Shown: one piece after another, positions 42,430-52,002 of the stretch
Numbering within the stretch: position 1 is the first letter of the stretch
Layout of the letters: every line of letters begins with the position of its first letter
Source of the DNA: Microseira sp003486305
Lineage (GTDB): Bacteria; Cyanobacteriota; Cyanobacteriia; Cyanobacteriales; Aerosakkonemataceae
NCBI GenBank assembly: GCA_031969655.1
Contig: DALYJX010000010.1
Span: forward strand, 5,926-69,925
Reading direction: 5' to 3'
DNA: 64,000 nt
The notes under the pieces: generated by a model
Database searches by the model: none
Seen by the model: the letters and a program-made list of their open reading frames with translations, nothing else
Told to the model about the DNA's origin: nothing
Made by a program: the position numbers and the translations under genes

Positions 42430-43704
42430 ATGCAAAATTACGTATTTGTTCTAGACACCAACTTTCAACCGCTCAATCCCGTTTCTCCAAAACGAGCAAG
42501 AGAGTTGCTGACCAAGCAAAAAGCAGCAGTGTTCAGAATGTATCCGTTCACGATTATTCTTAAACACGCACTTCCAAATCCTCTACCAAAATCACTCACC
42601 ATCAAATTAGACCCTGGTTCTAGATTTAGTGGAATTGCAGTTCTAGATGGAAAGAATGTCATTTGGGTTGCCGAATTAGAACATCGAAGTTGGCAAATTA
42701 AAGATTCGCTCTTAACAAGACGGTCATTACGTCGTAGTCGTCGTAATCGCAAAACTCGATATCGTCAAGCCAGATTTAATAACCGCAAACGCAAACAAGG
42801 GTGGCTAGCTCCATCATTGATGCACCGCGTTTTAACTATTGAGACTTGGGTAAAACGGCTTTGTCGCTATGCCCCAATCGCATCAATTGCAATGGAGTTA
42901 GTCAAGTTTGACGCTCAGAAATTGCAAAACCCAGAAATTGATGGTGTTGAGTATCAACAAGGTGAATTGGCTGGGTATGAGGTGCGGCAATACCTGCTAG
43001 AAAAATGGGGACGCAAATGTGCTTACTGCGATAAAGAACGTGTACCACTTCAAATCGAACACATCCATCCCAGAGCGAAAGGAGGTAGTAACCGAGTCAG
43101 TAATCTCACTTTGTCGTGCGAGCGATGCAACACCAAGAAAGGAACCAAATCTATAGACGAGTTTCTCAAAAAGGATGGTTCTAGGTTAGAAAAAATAAAA
43201 CAACAAGCTAAGCAACCATTAAAGGATGCAGCCGCAGTCAATACAACTCGTTGGGAATTGTTCCGCACCTTAAAAAACATCCTACCCACCACAACGGGAA
43301 CGGGTGGACAAACTAAATACAACCGAACAAAGCTTGAATTGCCCAAACAACACTAGATTGATGCGGCTTGTGTTGGAGATGTCGAGAAATTAAACCTAAT
43401 GACTCAACAACCATTACGGATTAAATGTGTTGGATGGGGAACTCGCCAAATGTGCGGCACTAATAAATATGGTTTTCCAATTCGGCATAGAGAACCCAAA
43501 CAAGTCCATTTTGGCTTCAAAACTGGCGACATTGTTAAAGCCGTTGTCACCACTGGAAAGAAGGTTGGCGAGTACGTTGGTCGAGTGCTGTGTCGTAAAA
43601 CGGGCAGTTTTGATATTGCTACCAAAAGTGGTCGTATTGCAGGTATTAACCACAGATTTTGCTGGCCAATTCATCACAAGGACGGCTACTCGTATGCATT
43701 CTAA
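42430..43704 (+). pseudogene. iscB: IscB RNA-guided nuclease with one in-frame amber codon
   Basis: A 424-codon gene of normal length for IscB. It shows the RRXRR-type N-terminus (PLNPVSPKRARELLTKQKA), RuvC-I Asp in KLDPGSRFSGIAVLD, an Arg-rich bridge helix (RRSLRRSRRNRKTRYRQAR), RuvC-II Glu in IAMELVKFD and an HNH domain at about 195-240 (CAYC...LQIEHIHPRAKGGSNR...CERCN). RuvC-III then reads PKQH-stop-IDAACVG. Codon 309 (43354-43356) is TAG where the family has Trp (HWIDA), a one-base change from TGG. Everything after it stays in frame (WGTRQMCGTNKYGFPIRHR and GKKVGEYVGRVLCRKTGSF). All other key residues are intact, so inactivation is recent or the stop is read through. The ATG at 42430 is preferred to the GTG at 42385. 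Confidence 0.88.
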
Positions 43705-43894
43705 GATATTTGGACGGCGATTAAAATCGCCTTCGGGCTTCCTCCCCATGAATAGAATTCAGGGACTTCCGCCCTTTAAACCTGGTGATTTTTTAAAATG
43801 CCGGGAGCTTGAATAAAAGGATTGATACAGAAGGTTTGTTGTGCTTGGTTAGTGGATAGTTGAAACCCGTCCCGATTCGCACAACCGTTAAAAA

Positions 43895-43966
43895 AGCCCG
43901 TGACGAGGATTGAACTCGTGACCTCGCCCTTACCAAGGGCGTGCTCTACCACTGAGCCACACGGGC
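43895..43966 (-). tRNA. tRNA-Thr (GGT)
   Basis: The minus strand gives a 72-base cloverleaf: acceptor GCCCGTG / CACGGGC, D arm GCTCAGTGGTAGAGC, anticodon stem CGCCC with loop TTGGTAA (anticodon GGT), and T arm AGTTCAATCCT. CCA is not encoded. Confidence 0.95.
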
Positions 43967-44026
43967 ACTCTGCTTTTACAGTTGCAAATTCCAGATTCAT
44001 CATCTAAAATCTACTGTATTTTGTGG

Positions 44027-44109
44027 TGGGCCGGGCTAGATTCGAACTAGCGTAGGCGCAAGCCAGCGGATTTACAGTCCGCCTCCATTAACCACTCGGA
44101 CACCGACCC
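44027..44109 (-). tRNA. tRNA-Tyr (GTA)
   Basis: The minus strand gives an 83-base class II tRNA: acceptor GGGTCGG, anticodon loop CTGTAAA with GTA, a long variable arm (GGCTTGCGCC) and T arm AGTTCGAATCT. It lies 60 bases upstream of the tRNA-Thr gene on the same strand, so the two may share a transcript. Confidence 0.95.
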
Positions 44110-44172
44110 ATATCGACCACGATTAATAATAGTAGCACAACAATTTTTGAGATGGCAAGGGGTTTGAGTAAA

Positions 44173-45321
44173 TTAATTTTTGTGGCGGATGGGCGGCGAG
44201 CCGCCGGTAGTACGAGGACGCTGGCTGTGAGACTTCGCAGCACTCGAGGGCGATCGCGCCGGAAAATCGCTCTCGTCGTAGATTTCTCCTACCAGTTCTT
44301 CCAAAATATCTTCCAGGGTCAGCAGTCCCACCGTACCGCCGTACTCGTCCACCACGATCGCGATATGCAAGCGCCGTTGCAGCATCTCCTTGAGCAGATT
44401 AGCGACTCGTTTAGTATCCGGCACAAAAACTGGCAAATCCATCACCTCGGTTACCGAGCCATTGTCGTAACCTTCTTTCTGCAAAAATTTCAAATACTGA
44501 AGCGCGCGCTTGAGGTGAACAATTCCGGCAATTTGGTCTTTCGATTCTTCCTGCACCGGAATGCGGGAATACCCGGTTTCTAAACAAAGATTGACCAAAT
44601 CCTGTAAAGTCGCGTCGCGGGAAATCGTCTGCATCTCAATCCTGGGTTTGACCAAATCCCGAGCGATCTTGCTATCGAGCTTCAAGGCTTTATTCAGCAA
44701 GGAGTGCTTATCCAAATCCAAATGCCCCTTACCGCCTAAAATTTCAATCATCAATTCCAGGTCTTTTAAAGACTCGCCCTCTTGAATTACAGACCCCTGA
44801 AACAGACGAATCACTCTCTGGGCAATTGTTTCAAACAAATAAATAACCGGCGACAAAGCTATTGAAAGCCAGTAAATCGGACGCACTACCAACTTAAAAA
44901 CCGGCATTACATTGCCGATAGCCAAAGATTTAGGCGTCACTTCGCCAAAAATTAGTACCAGAAACGTCACTACGCCAGTAGCAATTCCAATTCCAGCATT
45001 ACCCAACCACAAGGCAAATAAATTGCTGGTCAGAATCGCAGAAAAATTATTCACCAAGGTGTTGCACACCAAAAGCGTAGTAATAAACCTGCCTCTGTTT
45101 TCCAAAGCCAGGGTAAAAATCCGGCGGGTTTCTCCCTGCTCTTTAATCAGCGCCCTTAGTTTAAAATTATCGAGTCCTGTAATCGCGGTTTCAGACCCTG
45201 AGAAAAAAGCCGAAAGCAACAGCATCAATCCCAATACCGCGATATCGATCCAGATATTTCCCAAAAAAGCGCCGATTTCAGAGGTCGCCAGAAAGTATGA
45301 CTGTAGAGGTAAATAAATCAC
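44173..45321 (-). CDS. CNNM/CorC-type membrane protein with CBS pair (HlyC/CorC family)
   Basis: The N-terminal DUF21/CNNM domain has four hydrophobic segments (VLGLMLLLSAFFSGSETAITG, ILTSNLFALWLG, GIGIATGVVTFLVLIFGEV and PIYWLSIALSPVIYLF) with the FSGSETA and EVTPKSLA motifs. A CBS pair follows (about 215-345, VKPRIEMQTI, IAIVVDEYGGTVGLLTLEDILEELVGEI). Family members are linked to magnesium or cobalt efflux; older hemolysin labels are historical. The usual C-terminal CorC domain is absent: after the CBS pair the protein ends with a Ser/Pro/Arg-rich tail. It is one of two genes on this strand after the tRNAs; the ABC exporter ends about 90 bp upstream. Confidence 0.92.
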   Translation of the reverse strand: MIYLPLQSYFLATSEIGAFLGNIWIDIAVLGLMLLLSAFFSGSETAITGLDNFKLRALIKEQGETRRIFTLALENRGRFITTLLVCNTLVNNFSAILTSNLFALWLGNAGIGIATGVVTFLVLIFGEVTPKSLAIGNVMPVFKLVVRPIYWLSIALSPVIYLFETIAQRVIRLFQGSVIQEGESLKDLELMIEILGGKGHLDLDKHSLLNKALKLDSKIARDLVKPRIEMQTISRDATLQDLVNLCLETGYSRIPVQEESKDQIAGIVHLKRALQYLKFLQKEGYDNGSVTEVMDLPVFVPDTKRVANLLKEMLQRRLHIAIVVDEYGGTVGLLTLEDILEELVGEIYDESDFPARSPSSAAKSHSQRPRTTGGSPPIRHKN

Positions 45322-45409
45322 AGCAAAGTATTAGGAGTCTGATGGGGAAGGTGGAGAAGGGGGGAAGAAATTGCTTCCCTATCTCCATCATCTCCCCATC
45401 TCGCATCGC

Positions 45410-47227
45410 TCAAATTAGTTCGCCTGTCTCTTGAAGCGAGTGGAGACGCCGATATATTCCCTCGCGGCGCAAGAGTTCGGTATGGTTACCCACTTCTACA
45501 ATTCGACCGCTATCGAGAACTACTATTTTATCGGCTTCGCGCACCGTACTGAGCCGGTGGGCAATGATAATTGTAGTGCGAGTCCCCAGGATATCCTTCA
45601 TGGCTAGCTGAATCGAGCGCTCGGATTCGTAGTCGAGGCTGGAAGTCGCTTCGTCAAAGATTAACACATCCGGCTCGACTAACAGCGCTCTGGCAATTCC
45701 CAAGCGCTGTCTTTGACCGCCAGATAGGCGCACCCCCCGTTCTCCCACTACCGTATAGTAACCTTGGGGCAACTGACGAATCACTTCATCAACTTTGGCA
45801 ATGCGACAAGCTTCTTGCACTTGCTCAAACGGGACGTTGGGATTGCCGTAAGTCAAATTATCCAGCAGCGTGCCGTTAAAGATATCTACCTCCTGGTGGA
45901 CAATTGCCAGCCGCCGCCGATAACCCGTAACATCCAAGGTGCGAATATCTTCACCATCGATCAGGATGCGTCCTTGGGTAGGTTCAAAATACCGGAATAG
46001 CAGTTTGACCAAGGTAGATTTACCCGATCCGGAACGACCTACTAAGGCTACAGTTTGATATGGTTCGATCAGCAGGTTGATATCTTCTAAAACCAGGCGT
46101 TCTTTGTCGTATCCGAAACTAACATCGGAAAATTCAACTTTGCCACTAAATTTGTAAGGCGACACTCTTTGGGCCGAAGCGCGATCTAAACTGGCTGCAT
46201 CTAACCCTGCTTGTTGCTGCATAAATTCGTGATATCGCAGCATGGAGGCGTATCGCCTCGCAAAGGCTTCAGCGAAGATACAGATCGGTTCCACTTCCGC
46301 ATAAGCCATGCTGGAAACGGTCAAAGTGGTAACGAAGTGTCCCAGGGAAATGCTTCCTCCTACAGTAGCAGCCAGCGTCAAACCAAGGATGAAAAAAACG
46401 CACATCCAGACGACGGTTCTTTGCCAGGTGGCTAGGTCGATGTAACCTCTGTGGATGCGATAAAGAACTACCTTTGATTGTCGATTTAAACGCCGCTGCT
46501 GGCGCGCGAGTTCTGTCGCTTCAGTGGCAAAGGCTTTGACGGTTTTGATGTTGGTGATGATTTCCGATGTGCGGCTGTCGGTACTTTCGCTGTATTTATC
46601 CAGTATTCGTTCGCGGTCGATCAGTCGTTTTAGCCCTTTAAGGCTAAAAGCGAGGATCAATACAAAGGATATTAGGAATAAAACTGCTATTCGCCACTCA
46701 ATCAGCCAAATTACCGCAAAAATTCCCAATATTCGGCATAATTTAGGAATTAGCTGCCCTGCGATTTCGGGATAGCTCCACATGTGGTTGTCGAGTCCTC
46801 TGGCTATGCGTCCGGCAATCCGTCCGGGGTTGTGTTCGTCGTAAAATTCTAGGGGTAGGGTGAGGATTTTTTTCAGGGCTACCTCCGACTGGTCGCGCCG
46901 CGATCGCAATGCTATCTCCCAGTGAAACCACCACGATAGCCACACCTGTAACGGCGCTCTCATTACCGTCACCACAAATATCAATCCCATCAACACCGCT
47001 AAGGATAAATACTGATTGACAGAAATACCAGTTAATGCTGCAACGCGAGCGATCGCCCTTTGTATCCCAGCATCTACGGGTTGACCCGACAAAATGTTTA
47101 AAATCTGTCCAATTGCACAGGGAACTACCAAATCGACAATTTCAAAAATGCTGGCAGCTGCAATACTCAAGATGGCAGTCGTCCGGTAAGGCCGGAAGTA
47201 ATCCACAAGATCCCGAAATTTAGCCAT
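45410..47227 (-). CDS. ABC-type exporter, fused permease and ATPase (MsbA-like)
   Basis: A 605-residue half-transporter. Six membrane helices occupy residues 15-310 (TTAILSIAAASIFEIVDLVV, YLSLAVLMGLIFVVTVM and others). The ATPase domain begins about 360 with Walker A GRSGSGKST, Q-loop VHQEVDIFNGT, signature LSGGQRQRLGIARAL, Walker B VLIFDEATSSLD and switch IIAHRLSTV. There is no C39 or other N-terminal domain. Export of lipid or glycolipid is usual for close relatives, but the substrate is not readable here. Neighbours give no clear functional link. Confidence 0.92.
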   Translation of the reverse strand: MAKFRDLVDYFRPYRTTAILSIAAASIFEIVDLVVPCAIGQILNILSGQPVDAGIQRAIARVAALTGISVNQYLSLAVLMGLIFVVTVMRAPLQVWLSWWFHWEIALRSRRDQSEVALKKILTLPLEFYDEHNPGRIAGRIARGLDNHMWSYPEIAGQLIPKLCRILGIFAVIWLIEWRIAVLFLISFVLILAFSLKGLKRLIDRERILDKYSESTDSRTSEIITNIKTVKAFATEATELARQQRRLNRQSKVVLYRIHRGYIDLATWQRTVVWMCVFFILGLTLAATVGGSISLGHFVTTLTVSSMAYAEVEPICIFAEAFARRYASMLRYHEFMQQQAGLDAASLDRASAQRVSPYKFSGKVEFSDVSFGYDKERLVLEDINLLIEPYQTVALVGRSGSGKSTLVKLLFRYFEPTQGRILIDGEDIRTLDVTGYRRRLAIVHQEVDIFNGTLLDNLTYGNPNVPFEQVQEACRIAKVDEVIRQLPQGYYTVVGERGVRLSGGQRQRLGIARALLVEPDVLIFDEATSSLDYESERSIQLAMKDILGTRTTIIIAHRLSTVREADKIVVLDSGRIVEVGNHTELLRREGIYRRLHSLQETGELI

Positions 47228-47400
47228 GACCCTGACTCGGAAATACGACTAATCTCAGCTAGTAGCGCGAGGTACTGCTGAGATTTTGTATTATAACGCA
47301 TTACAATTTTGTAATAAGAGAGGGGTGGGTTTGTACCCGCCCCGCGTTGCAAGGGTCGTTAAAATCTAAAATAAATCTTAAATCAAAATGGGGAAATCTA

Positions 47401-47697
47401 ATGGCAGATTCAGATAAAGGCGAATCTAGTAGCGATCGCACGAAAAACAAACCACCCCTGAGCCAAGAAAAATATGCACGCTTGAAAGCAGAAGCGCAAG
47501 CACCTTACCGAGGTTTAAGGCAATTTGTTTATCTAGCTTGCGGCGCTTCGGGATTTATCGGTGCATTTATATTCCTAGCCCAGTTAGCCGCAGGTCGAGA
47601 AGTTGGTTCGGCGTTGCCCAATTTTGCCTTGCAAGTCGGCGTTGTAGCGTTGATGGTTTGGCTATTTCGCTTAGACGGGCGATCTAGTCGAAAATAA
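47401..47697 (+). CDS. DUF3493 membrane protein, 98 aa
   Basis: The N-terminal 45 residues are polar (SSDRTKNKPPLSQEKYARLK), then AEAQAPYRGLRQFVYLACGAS leads into two hydrophobic spans (GFIGAFIFLAQLAAG and LPNFALQVGVVALMVWLFRL). This layout, with the EAQAPYRGLR motif, is that of the cyanobacterial/plastid DUF3493 family, members of which are connected with photosystem II accumulation in plants. The ATG at 47401 is preferred; the frame upstream to 47347 is not conserved-looking. It is divergent from the ABC exporter gene. Confidence 0.8.
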   Translation: MADSDKGESSSDRTKNKPPLSQEKYARLKAEAQAPYRGLRQFVYLACGASGFIGAFIFLAQLAAGREVGSALPNFALQVGVVALMVWLFRLDGRSSRK

Positions 47698-47792
47698 AAA
47701 AAATTTCAAATTGCAGATGGAATTAAATCTGCAATCTGAAATCAGCAATTCCGAATCCTTATTTAACCCAAGTTGGTAGTTATCTCAAAACA

Positions 47793-47830
47793 CTGGCTAA
47801 TGGCTAATGGCTAATGGCTAATGGCTAATC
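47793..47830. repeat. GGCTAAT heptamer repeat
   Basis: About five copies of GGCTAAT lie between the DUF3493 gene and glf. Confidence 0.9.
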
Positions 47831-47884
47831 TCACGAAAAATGATATATTAACTAGCTCTCGCAATTAGCAATTAGCAACTTGCG

Positions 47885-49117
47885 TTATTTATCAGCAACA
47901 GAGTAAGCAGCTGCTTTACCGTTACCGTTTGCCGATACAGGTTCTGGCGCAGAATAGGACATAGAACTGCTTAAAGGTTCCTTCCCATTGGATAAAACAA
48001 TCGGTTCTTTGACGACTTCATCGCGCTGTTTGGTGATGATTTGTTTGTAGGTTGTCAGCGCCTGAGCCACGCATTGATCCATGTTGTAATACTTGTAGGT
48101 CGCCAACCTGCCGACAAAATAAACACCAGGCGTTGCATCCGCTAATGCCTTGTATTTCTTGTAAAGTTCGGCATTTTCCGGACGCGGTACAGGGTAATAA
48201 GGATCGCCTTCAGCACGGGGGAATTCGTAAACAATGCTCGTCTTAGGATGCTCTTGTCCCGTCAAGTATTTAAACTCGGTGACGCGAGTATAAAGCTGCT
48301 CGTTGGGATAGTTTACAACGGGTGCTGGTTGATGCACGGGTTTATTCAACGTTTCGTGCTTAAAGTCTAGGGAACGGTAAGGCAATTTCCCGTAACGGTA
48401 ATCAAAGTATTCATCCACTGGTCCGGTAAAAACGATTTCGCGGTACGGGATAAATTTTTGGATTTCGCGATAATCGGTATTTAACATTACCTTGATATTC
48501 GGATGGTTTAGCATGTTTTCAAACATGCGGGTAAAACCATACAAAGGCATTGCTTGATAGGTATCTGTAAAATAGCGATCGTCGCGGTTAGTGCGAGTGG
48601 GAATGCGAGCAATAACTGATTTGTCGAGTTCAGATGGATCGAGCCCCCACTGCTTGCGGGTGTAGTTGCGGAAGAATTTTTCGTAAAGTTCCCGCCCAAC
48701 TTTACTGACTACCACATCTTCTGAAGTGCGGATATATTCTTTCGGTTCGGCAACCGATTTGAAAAAATCTTCAACTTGGAATGAAGTCAAATTAAGTCCG
48801 TAGAGTTTGTTAATCGTATCGAGATTAATCGGAATTGGCAACAATTGACCGTCTACGCTGGCAAGAACGCGATGTTCGTAGGGACGCCAAGCGGTGAATT
48901 GAGAAAGGTACTCAAACACATCCCGCGAGTTGGTATGAAAGATGTGCGGGCCGTATTTATGAATCAAAACGCCGTCATCGTTATAGTGGTCGTAGGCGTT
49001 CCCACCGATGTGGTTGCGCCGGTCAACAACCAAGACTTTTTTACCTGCTTGGCTTGCCAATCTTTCGGCAATAACGCTGCCAGAGAAACCTGCACCTACA
49101 ATTAAGTAATCGAACAT
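47885..49117 (-). CDS. glf: UDP-galactopyranose mutase
   Basis: A flavoenzyme that interconverts UDP-galactopyranose and UDP-galactofuranose in the cytoplasm. The FAD-binding start is DYLIVGAGFSGSVIAERLA (residues 3-21), followed by VVDRRNHIGGNAYD and YGPHIFHTNS, the family signature with the substrate-loop His. Further conserved parts are FFRNYTRKQWGLDP, VYEFPRAEGDPYYPVP and FVGRLATYKYYNMDQCVAQAL. Residues after about 372 form a Ser/Pro-rich tail not found in short bacterial Glf. It lies about 200 bp after a glycosyltransferase gene on the same strand, which would fit addition of galactofuranose to a glycan. Confidence 0.96.
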   Translation of the reverse strand: MFDYLIVGAGFSGSVIAERLASQAGKKVLVVDRRNHIGGNAYDHYNDDGVLIHKYGPHIFHTNSRDVFEYLSQFTAWRPYEHRVLASVDGQLLPIPINLDTINKLYGLNLTSFQVEDFFKSVAEPKEYIRTSEDVVVSKVGRELYEKFFRNYTRKQWGLDPSELDKSVIARIPTRTNRDDRYFTDTYQAMPLYGFTRMFENMLNHPNIKVMLNTDYREIQKFIPYREIVFTGPVDEYFDYRYGKLPYRSLDFKHETLNKPVHQPAPVVNYPNEQLYTRVTEFKYLTGQEHPKTSIVYEFPRAEGDPYYPVPRPENAELYKKYKALADATPGVYFVGRLATYKYYNMDQCVAQALTTYKQIITKQRDEVVKEPIVLSNGKEPLSSSMSYSAPEPVSANGNGKAAAYSVADK

Positions 49118-49270
49118 TGGAACACCTCGTTTGGTAATAGGTAATGGCGTTCCCAGGCAGAGCCGTGGGAACGAGGGTAATCGGTAATCGGTAATCGGTG
49201 ATGGTTAGTTGTGTATGGACGGGTTTCACCACTAAGATAATTGCTATAAACCCGCCCCATCGGCTTTTAG
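49118..49270. repeat. Mixed short repeats between glycosyltransferase and glf genes
   Basis: The palindrome GTTCCCAGG..GTGGGAAC (49147-49175), heptamers GTAATCG (49176-49200) and the pair GACGGGTTTCACCA / TAAACCCGCCCC (49218-49259). Confidence 0.7.
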
Positions 49271-49317
49271 TTGCCAGATACCATTCATCCGTGTATCCGC
49301 GTAAAAAATCCGCGTCT

Positions 49318-50550
49318 TCAGGTCTTTTTCACGCTAATTTGGGACTCGATTAATTGATTCATTTGCGCCCAAGTGCGATCCCAAGAATTATTTGCCAAAA
49401 AGGCATCTACTCGACTCAGCCATCCAGATGTTTCGGGATTGCGAGCCATAACTTTTTCAACAGCGGCAACGAAATCTTCTACCGTGTCGGCAATTTCAAC
49501 TAACCCTTCTTGTCCGTAGGGGCGCACGACATCGCGAATCGAGGTAGAAACAACAGGTTTACCTGCGGCTAGATATTCGGGTGTTTTGGTAGGACTAATA
49601 AAGCGCGTTGATTCGTTGCGGGCAAATGGCAGTAACGCGACATCCCACCCGGCGATATACGCAGGTAATTCTTGATACGATTTGCCCCCAAGATAGTGAA
49701 TATTTTGGGGGCGTGGTAAAATCTCTGGATCGATTTTGACAACTGGGCCGATAATGACCAGATGCCAATCTGGTCTTGCTGCGGCGATTCCAGCTAACAG
49801 TTCGATGTCCATCCGTTCGTCGATGACGCCAAAAAAGCCAAGGCGAGGATGGGGAATATTTGCTTGATCTGTGGGATCTTCGGTTAAAGTTCTTGCTTGA
49901 GCAAAATGGGGTACGTCGATGCTGCTGGGAAAGGCGTAGACGTTGGGATGGCGATCGCGTTTGGCTTCGTAAAGGCTTTGTCCGCCGGTATATACTAAGT
50001 CTGCACGCTGGAGCAGTTCCACTTCCCTTTCTCTTAAGATGGGTGACGCGCCTTTAAATGCCGACAGTTCGTCCATGCAGTCGTAGACAACTACCTGGGG
50101 TTCTAGGTGGCGCGTGAAAGGAATCGCCATCGGCGTGTAGTACCAAAGGATGTAGTCTTGGATCTGCTGTTGTTGAAACAGTTCGTCTAAAAGGGATTTT
50201 TGCGCTGCGATCGCTTCTTCTTCACTCAATCCTTCCGGCAAATGCGGCACTACCACACATACGCCACTTTCGCACTTGCCGATCTCCAATCGTCCCGATG
50301 AATTGTTGGCATTAAAAATCGGCTCTTCGATTAAGAAAACGCGCCGCTCTTTGGCACAGCGACTTAAAAGATGTTGCGGTCTTTGATACACGAAATTCCA
50401 TCGCAAATGACACAAACACACCAGAGCCGCTGGCAACTGTGCGTTGGATGTGCCTAAATCTGCTTTCGACATCTGCTGTTTTTCCGATTCCACCTCCATT
50501 GCAGCTACCTGACTGACTGAGTTGTTAATTTTTGCTTCTTGTTCAAACAT
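49318..50550 (-). CDS. Glycosyltransferase, GT-B fold (GT4-like)
   Basis: A 410-residue cytoplasmic protein. After a polar start (1-45), the first Rossmann half reads AALVCLCHLRWNFVYQRPQHLLSR, a pattern of glycosyltransferases found near glf genes. The C-terminal half (about 225-390) contains LGFFGVIDERMDIELLAGIAA, WHLVIIGPVVKIDPEIL and a nucleotide-sugar-site region TKTPEYLAAGKPVVST. It precedes glf on the same strand by about 200 bp, so a galactofuranosyl or related transfer is plausible but not proven. The start ATG at 50550 is followed by MFEQEAKINNSVSQ; nothing better is seen upstream. Confidence 0.85.
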   Translation of the reverse strand: MFEQEAKINNSVSQVAAMEVESEKQQMSKADLGTSNAQLPAALVCLCHLRWNFVYQRPQHLLSRCAKERRVFLIEEPIFNANNSSGRLEIGKCESGVCVVVPHLPEGLSEEEAIAAQKSLLDELFQQQQIQDYILWYYTPMAIPFTRHLEPQVVVYDCMDELSAFKGASPILREREVELLQRADLVYTGGQSLYEAKRDRHPNVYAFPSSIDVPHFAQARTLTEDPTDQANIPHPRLGFFGVIDERMDIELLAGIAAARPDWHLVIIGPVVKIDPEILPRPQNIHYLGGKSYQELPAYIAGWDVALLPFARNESTRFISPTKTPEYLAAGKPVVSTSIRDVVRPYGQEGLVEIADTVEDFVAAVEKVMARNPETSGWLSRVDAFLANNSWDRTWAQMNQLIESQISVKKT

Positions 50551-51229
50551 ATTGCTTTTGGGAAACCATTTATTCGATTGGTTTAACAGGTCTATTGACT
50601 TGGATGCCTATTAAAAGCCATGAAAAACCCAGGCTGGCTTGTTTAATAACCTCCTGATGGTGTAACGCAAGCTTTGGTTTGGCTATCATCCTAAAGATAG
50701 GTATTAGCCCTTGACTGCTCTACCAAAAGAGTTAACCGCTTGCAACTCTTTATTAAAAATTACGATGATTTTTTGCTTCAGTCTTCTACCGAGGGAAGTA
50801 ATTTTTTGGTTTTTTGCACGAAAACTCATCCTAGAGTCATAAAAATTAGGTGACTTGCATCGGCAAAGTATACAATTAACAATCAGTTGAGGCGCTGCGC
50901 CTTGAAAATATTTTATAATCGTAGCAAAAATATTTTTTTTGAGGTTTTGTCAGCGGTTATTATATTTGTATTCACTATTACAAACTTATTTGACAGCTAG
51001 TTATTCTTACTTACGATAGATGAAAAAAATCACTCAACCGAGTTATACATTTAACATCTTCTTATCATGTTTTAACTAAGGCTATGTCAGGCAAGAATAC
51101 CTAGTGTCTAAAGATTGTTAGCGGTATTGGTGCAGAATTAAATTCATTTTGAATACCGCTATTAGTTTGTGAGTTGCGAGCATAGCCACGGCGGTTCAAA
51201 TCATTAATAGTTGAAATGAGGTCAGTGAA
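50551..51229. other. Divergent intergenic region, 680 bp
   Basis: AT-rich, between the glycosyltransferase (minus) and STAS (plus) genes. It probably holds two promoters. I see no gene or notable repeat. Confidence 0.5.
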
Positions 51230-51538
51230 ATGAAGACGATCGTAGATATGAATATTATCACTCCAGTGGTGAAGTTTCCCAAGGTTTTCGATAGTGCAAC
51301 TGCGAGTCAATTTCATCGAGAAATTGAAAGAATTATTGAGGGTGGATTCAGTACGGTCTTGATCGACCTCAAAGAAGTTGCTTGTATTACCAGTTCTGGC
51401 TTACTCGCTCTAGTGTTAGCATTCAAAACCGTTCGGGATGCGGGTAGACAACTTTTTATCTGCTCGATGAACGAGCAAGCCAGAATATTGTTTGAACTCA
51501 CTGGTTTGGATCAAGTTTTTGAGACGTTTTCTAGTTAA
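51230..51538 (+). CDS. STAS-domain protein (anti-sigma factor antagonist type)
   Basis: A 102-residue single-domain protein. VLIDLKEVACITSSGLLALV carries the STAS phosphorylation-site motif; the Ser in TSSG is the usual target of an anti-sigma kinase. RQLFICSMNEQARILFELTG and LDQVFETF complete the fold. ATGAGGTCAGTGAA before the start includes GAGG as ribosome-binding site. No anti-sigma kinase or PP2C phosphatase gene adjoins it, so it is an orphan regulator. It is one gene away from the glycosidase pair. Confidence 0.92.
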   Translation: MKTIVDMNIITPVVKFPKVFDSATASQFHREIERIIEGGFSTVLIDLKEVACITSSGLLALVLAFKTVRDAGRQLFICSMNEQARILFELTGLDQVFETFSS

Positions 51539-51580
51539 GGCAAGTTGCTAATTGCTAATTGCTGATTGCTAATTGTAAAA

Positions 51581-51775
51581 CTCACATCTTGCACCCTGGC
51601 TAAACCTTAGTTTCTTGCAAATAGCTAAACTTGAAAGCCTTGATTTTTTGTCAAGAAACCGTTCGGACTTCGGCGTGAGCGAAGTCCGAAGTCTGAGCGA
51701 TCGCCGAATGTCGCTGACAAAAGCCCGGGTTTTCCAGGCTGGTTGAGAATCGTGCAAGATCTGAGAACAGCTATG
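51581..51775. repeat. Palindromic element with CTCAGATCTTGCAC ends, copy 2
   Basis: CTCACATCTTGCACC (51581) and GTGCAAGATCTGAG (ending 51775) are inverted ends shared with 32602-32785. The interior differs and includes hairpins GGACTTCGGCGTGAGCGAAGTCC and GTCAGCGACATTCGGCGATCG-related arms. The rest of 51539-52002 shows no gene. Confidence 0.75.
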
Positions 51776-52002
51776 TAATTTAGCTTTTTCAGCTCATCAA
51801 TAATTTGTCGATCGGCAATCGGTAGTAGGGTAAGCAATCTCTGCCCTACTATTTTTTTACTTGTATAAGCAAACTCTTCTGTATCAAGGATCAAGCAAAC
51901 TCATCAATAATGAAGGTTAATTTTTTTGTAAACTTACTTAAAGTTGTTTATTATCTGTTACTAATTGATAGAATAGAAATATAACCTGGGGTAGATGTTT
52001 TT

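Larger units (their letters stand above)
42160..43775 (+). mobile_element. IscB-type IS200/IS605-like element
   Basis: It comprises a left structured RNA region (42163-42429), iscB (42430-43704) and a right end with GGCGATTAAAATCGCC, TTCGGGCTTCCTCCCC and CAGGGACTTCCGCCC (about 43712-43775), which resembles right ends of cyanobacterial TnpB/IscB elements. No tnpA is present, so movement would need help in trans. Exact boundaries are estimated. Confidence 0.65.

Noticed and set aside
43399..43704. Independent 101-residue gene after iscB
   Set aside because: Its sequence is the C-terminal part of IscB in the same frame; it is separated only by the amber codon.
43896..44110. tRNA genes as an integration site for a genomic island
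   Set aside because: No integrase, and I see no repeated tRNA 3' end in the neighbourhood; the IscB element ends about 120 bp away without overlapping the tRNA.
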